The notes below the pieces were generated by a model. It was not told where the DNA came from. It made no database searches and saw only the letters and a program-made list of their open reading frames with translations. From assembly GCF_016909155.1 (NCBI RefSeq), contig NZ_JAFBFG010000001.1, forward strand, positions 186,001-250,000: a stretch of DNA of 64,000 nt, in the 5' to 3' direction. The DNA comes from Chryseomicrobium aureum (GTDB lineage: Bacteria > Bacillota > Bacilli > Bacillales_A > Planococcaceae). The translations under genes were made by a program, and so were the position numbers. Shown one piece after another: positions 63,098 to 64,000 of the stretch. The first letter of the stretch is position 1, and each line of letters starts with the position of its first letter.

Positions 63098-63184
63098 ATG
63101 AAGGTCATTACAATTCAACTTCCATCGAGTGTAACAAAGCTTTTGAGATGGTTCTTCCGAGATACCAAAAAAAACCGCCACTAA
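63098..63184 (+). CDS. spoVM: SpoVM-like amphipathic micro-protein
   Basis: 28 codons, ATG at 63098 directly after the thiN stop, with AAAGTGGGG 5 nt upstream. It starts MKVITIQLPSSVTKLL; B. subtilis SpoVM (26 residues) starts MKFYTIKLPKFLGG. M1, K2, T5, I6, L8 and P9 agree, as do the amphipathic pattern, a central Arg and a basic tail (here KKNR). The place, after thiN and before convergent rpmB, is exactly that of spoVM. SpoVM senses convex membrane and anchors SpoIVA for spore-coat assembly, and Pro9 is important for that. The stop lies inside the terminator stem. Too short for homology statistics, so synteny carries much of the call. Confidence 0.65.
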   Translation: MKVITIQLPSSVTKLLRWFFRDTKKNRH

Positions 63185-63195
63185 GGCGGTTTTTT
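63173..63195 (+). terminator. terminator after the spoVM-like gene
   Basis: AACCGCC, loop ACTA, GGCGGTT and T5; it ends the gmk-to-thiN transcription unit. Confidence 0.88.
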
Positions 63196-63201
63196 ACGTA
63201 C

Positions 63202-63234
63202 AAAGAAAAAACCACAGCATATGCCGTGGTCTTT
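63202..63234 (-). terminator. terminator of rpmB
   Basis: On the minus strand AAAGACCACGGCAT pairs with ATGCTGTGGTTTTT around the centre, followed by TTC; on the plus strand AACCACAGCAT/ATGCCGTGGT. Confidence 0.75.
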
Positions 63235-63249
63235 ACAAAAGGGAGGCGA

Positions 63250-63438
63250 TTAAACGCGCTCCACTTTTCCTGATTTTAATGCACGAGCAGAAACCCATAC
63301 GCGTTTTGGTTTACCATCTACAAGAATACGAACTTTTTGTAAGTTAGCACCCCATGTACGCTTAGAAGCGTTCATAGCGTGTGAACGGTTGTTTCCAGAA
63401 CGAGTCTTACGGCCTGTAATGACACATTGTTTAGGCAT
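63250..63438 (-). CDS. rpmB: 50S ribosomal protein L28
   Basis: 62 residues, [29 protein letters not shown] in parts, then [27 protein letters not shown]. This is the short Bacillales form. It reads leftward, convergent with spoVM-like and divergent from the Asp23 gene, as in B. subtilis. Ribosome site GAGGAGGG before the ATG. Confidence 0.97.
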   Translation of the reverse strand: MPKQCVITGRKTRSGNNRSHAMNASKRTWGANLQKVRILVDGKPKRVWVSARALKSGKVERV

Positions 63439-63505
63439 ACTAATTCCCTCCTCACAACAAGAAGCTATGCTTTTTGTTTTACTTCGTTATTTCACATACT
63501 TTAGT

Positions 63506-63534
63506 AATTTACCATACTTTTTTTATGTTCGCAA
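63506..63534 (-). promoter_or_regulatory. candidate promoter of rpmB
   Basis: Minus strand TTGCGA (63534-63529), 17 bp, TAAATT (63511-63506), about 70 bp upstream of rpmB. Confidence 0.5.
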
Positions 63535-63644
63535 GTGTTATCAAGAAAATTTCCTTTACAGCTCATCAGTAAATCGTTTCTTTTCAGGACACGCTTCGTA
63601 TAGTACAATGGTGAGTAGTCAGTTTGACTTAGGGAGGAATTGCA

Positions 63645-64000
63645 ATGTCAATTGAAATAAAAAATGATTTTGGCCAGATTGAAATTTCACAAGATGCGAT
63701 TGCTCAAATCGCAGGTGGAGCAGCGATTGAATGTTACGGGATCGTAGGCATGGCTTCGAAACACCAAGTGAAAGATGGCTTATCTGACATTTTACGAAAA
63801 GAGAATTTTACAAAAGGTGTACTTGTTCGTGAAAAAGACGGAAAAGTGCATATTGATATGTATATCATTGTGAGCTACGGGACAAAGATCTCAGAAATCG
63901 CATACCAAGTCCAATCAAAAGTAAAGTATACGCTTGGCAAATCTTTAGGCATGGCTGTCGAATCGGTGAATGTCTATGTGCAAGGCGTTCGCGTTGCGAC
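63645..64000 (+). CDS. yloU: Asp23/Gls24 family protein YloU (3' end outside window)
   Basis: 118 complete codons in view, starting MSIEIKNDFGQIEISQDAIAQIAGGAAIECYGIVGMAS in parts; the Asp23 core includes VHIDMYIIVSYGTKISEIAYQVQSKVKYTLG and VNVYVQGVRV. Family members are linked to envelope stress and, in B. subtilis, yloU precedes yloV (fatty acid kinase FakA). ATG after GGGAGGAATTGCA. Divergent from rpmB with 207 bp between the start codons. Confidence 0.93.
   Translation, partial: MSIEIKNDFGQIEISQDAIAQIAGGAAIECYGIVGMASKHQVKDGLSDILRKENFTKGVLVREKDGKVHIDMYIIVSYGTKISEIAYQVQSKVKYTLGKSLGMAVESVNVYVQGVRVA

Overview
The window is core chromosome of a low-to-mid GC Bacillota bacterium of the order Bacillales. 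Gene order follows Bacillus subtilis through three conserved blocks (ylbA to ylbQ, the division and cell-wall cluster into ylmC-ileS-lspA-pyr, and rqcH-gmk to yloU). Bacillithiol synthesis (bshC), a PyrR-controlled pyr operon, an Ile T-box and strong GGAGG ribosome sites fit this. Missing and broken sporulation genes, together with murE, murG and murB absent from the division cluster, point to a non-sporulating member of the Planococcaceae/Caryophanaceae type. That family placement is inference, not proof. No rRNA, tRNA, CRISPR array, insertion sequence or prophage was seen.

Layout: 1-9.5 kb is the ylb region (yugN-like, ylbC, a MurE C-terminal fragment, thioesterase, ylbF, gdpD, ylbG, rsmD, coaD, a shortened ylbJ, ylbL, tmcAL, ylbN, rpmF). 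At 9.5-13.6 kb an enoyl-CoA hydratase-family gene and a three-subunit acyl-CoA carboxylase sit where B. subtilis has ylbO/ylbP; a perfect CcpA cre site overlaps the carboxylase promoter. At 13.6-29.4 kb lie panE, a DUF3397 gene, bshC and the division/wall cluster mraZ-rsmH-ftsL-pbpB-[spoVD relic]-mraY-murD-[spoVE relic]-divIB-DUF881-DUF881-sbp-ftsA-ftsZ. At 29.4-37.4 kb are a frameshifted ylmC-like gene, ylmE, sepF, ylmG, ylmH, divIVA, T-box-ileS, lspA and an rluD-family gene. At 37.4-49 kb is the full UMP pathway (pyrR, pyrP, pyrB, pyrC, carA, carB, pyrK, pyrD, pyrF, pyrE) with two PyrR attenuators, ending in a palindromic repeat. At 49-64 kb are rqcH (minus strand), gmk, rpoZ, coaBC, priA, def, fmt, rsmB, prpC, prkC, rsgA, rpe, thiN, a SpoVM-like micro-gene, rpmB (minus strand) and the start of an Asp23-family gene.

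The most interesting theme is a fossil record of lost sporulation inside otherwise essential operons. spoVD has a lost start codon, a large internal deletion with frame change and a nonsense codon. spoVE has lost its middle and been thrown into frame with divIB, giving a misleading 504-codon open frame. ylbJ lacks an internal block. The ylmC-like spore protein is frameshifted at an A7 run. spoIIGA-sigE-sigG and ylbD/ylbE/ylbO are absent. An orphan MurE C-terminal domain keeps the DNPR motif typical of meso-diaminopimelate-adding enzymes and may be the remnant of a spore-cortex ligase. Against this background a 28-codon SpoVM-like gene between thiN and rpmB looks intact.
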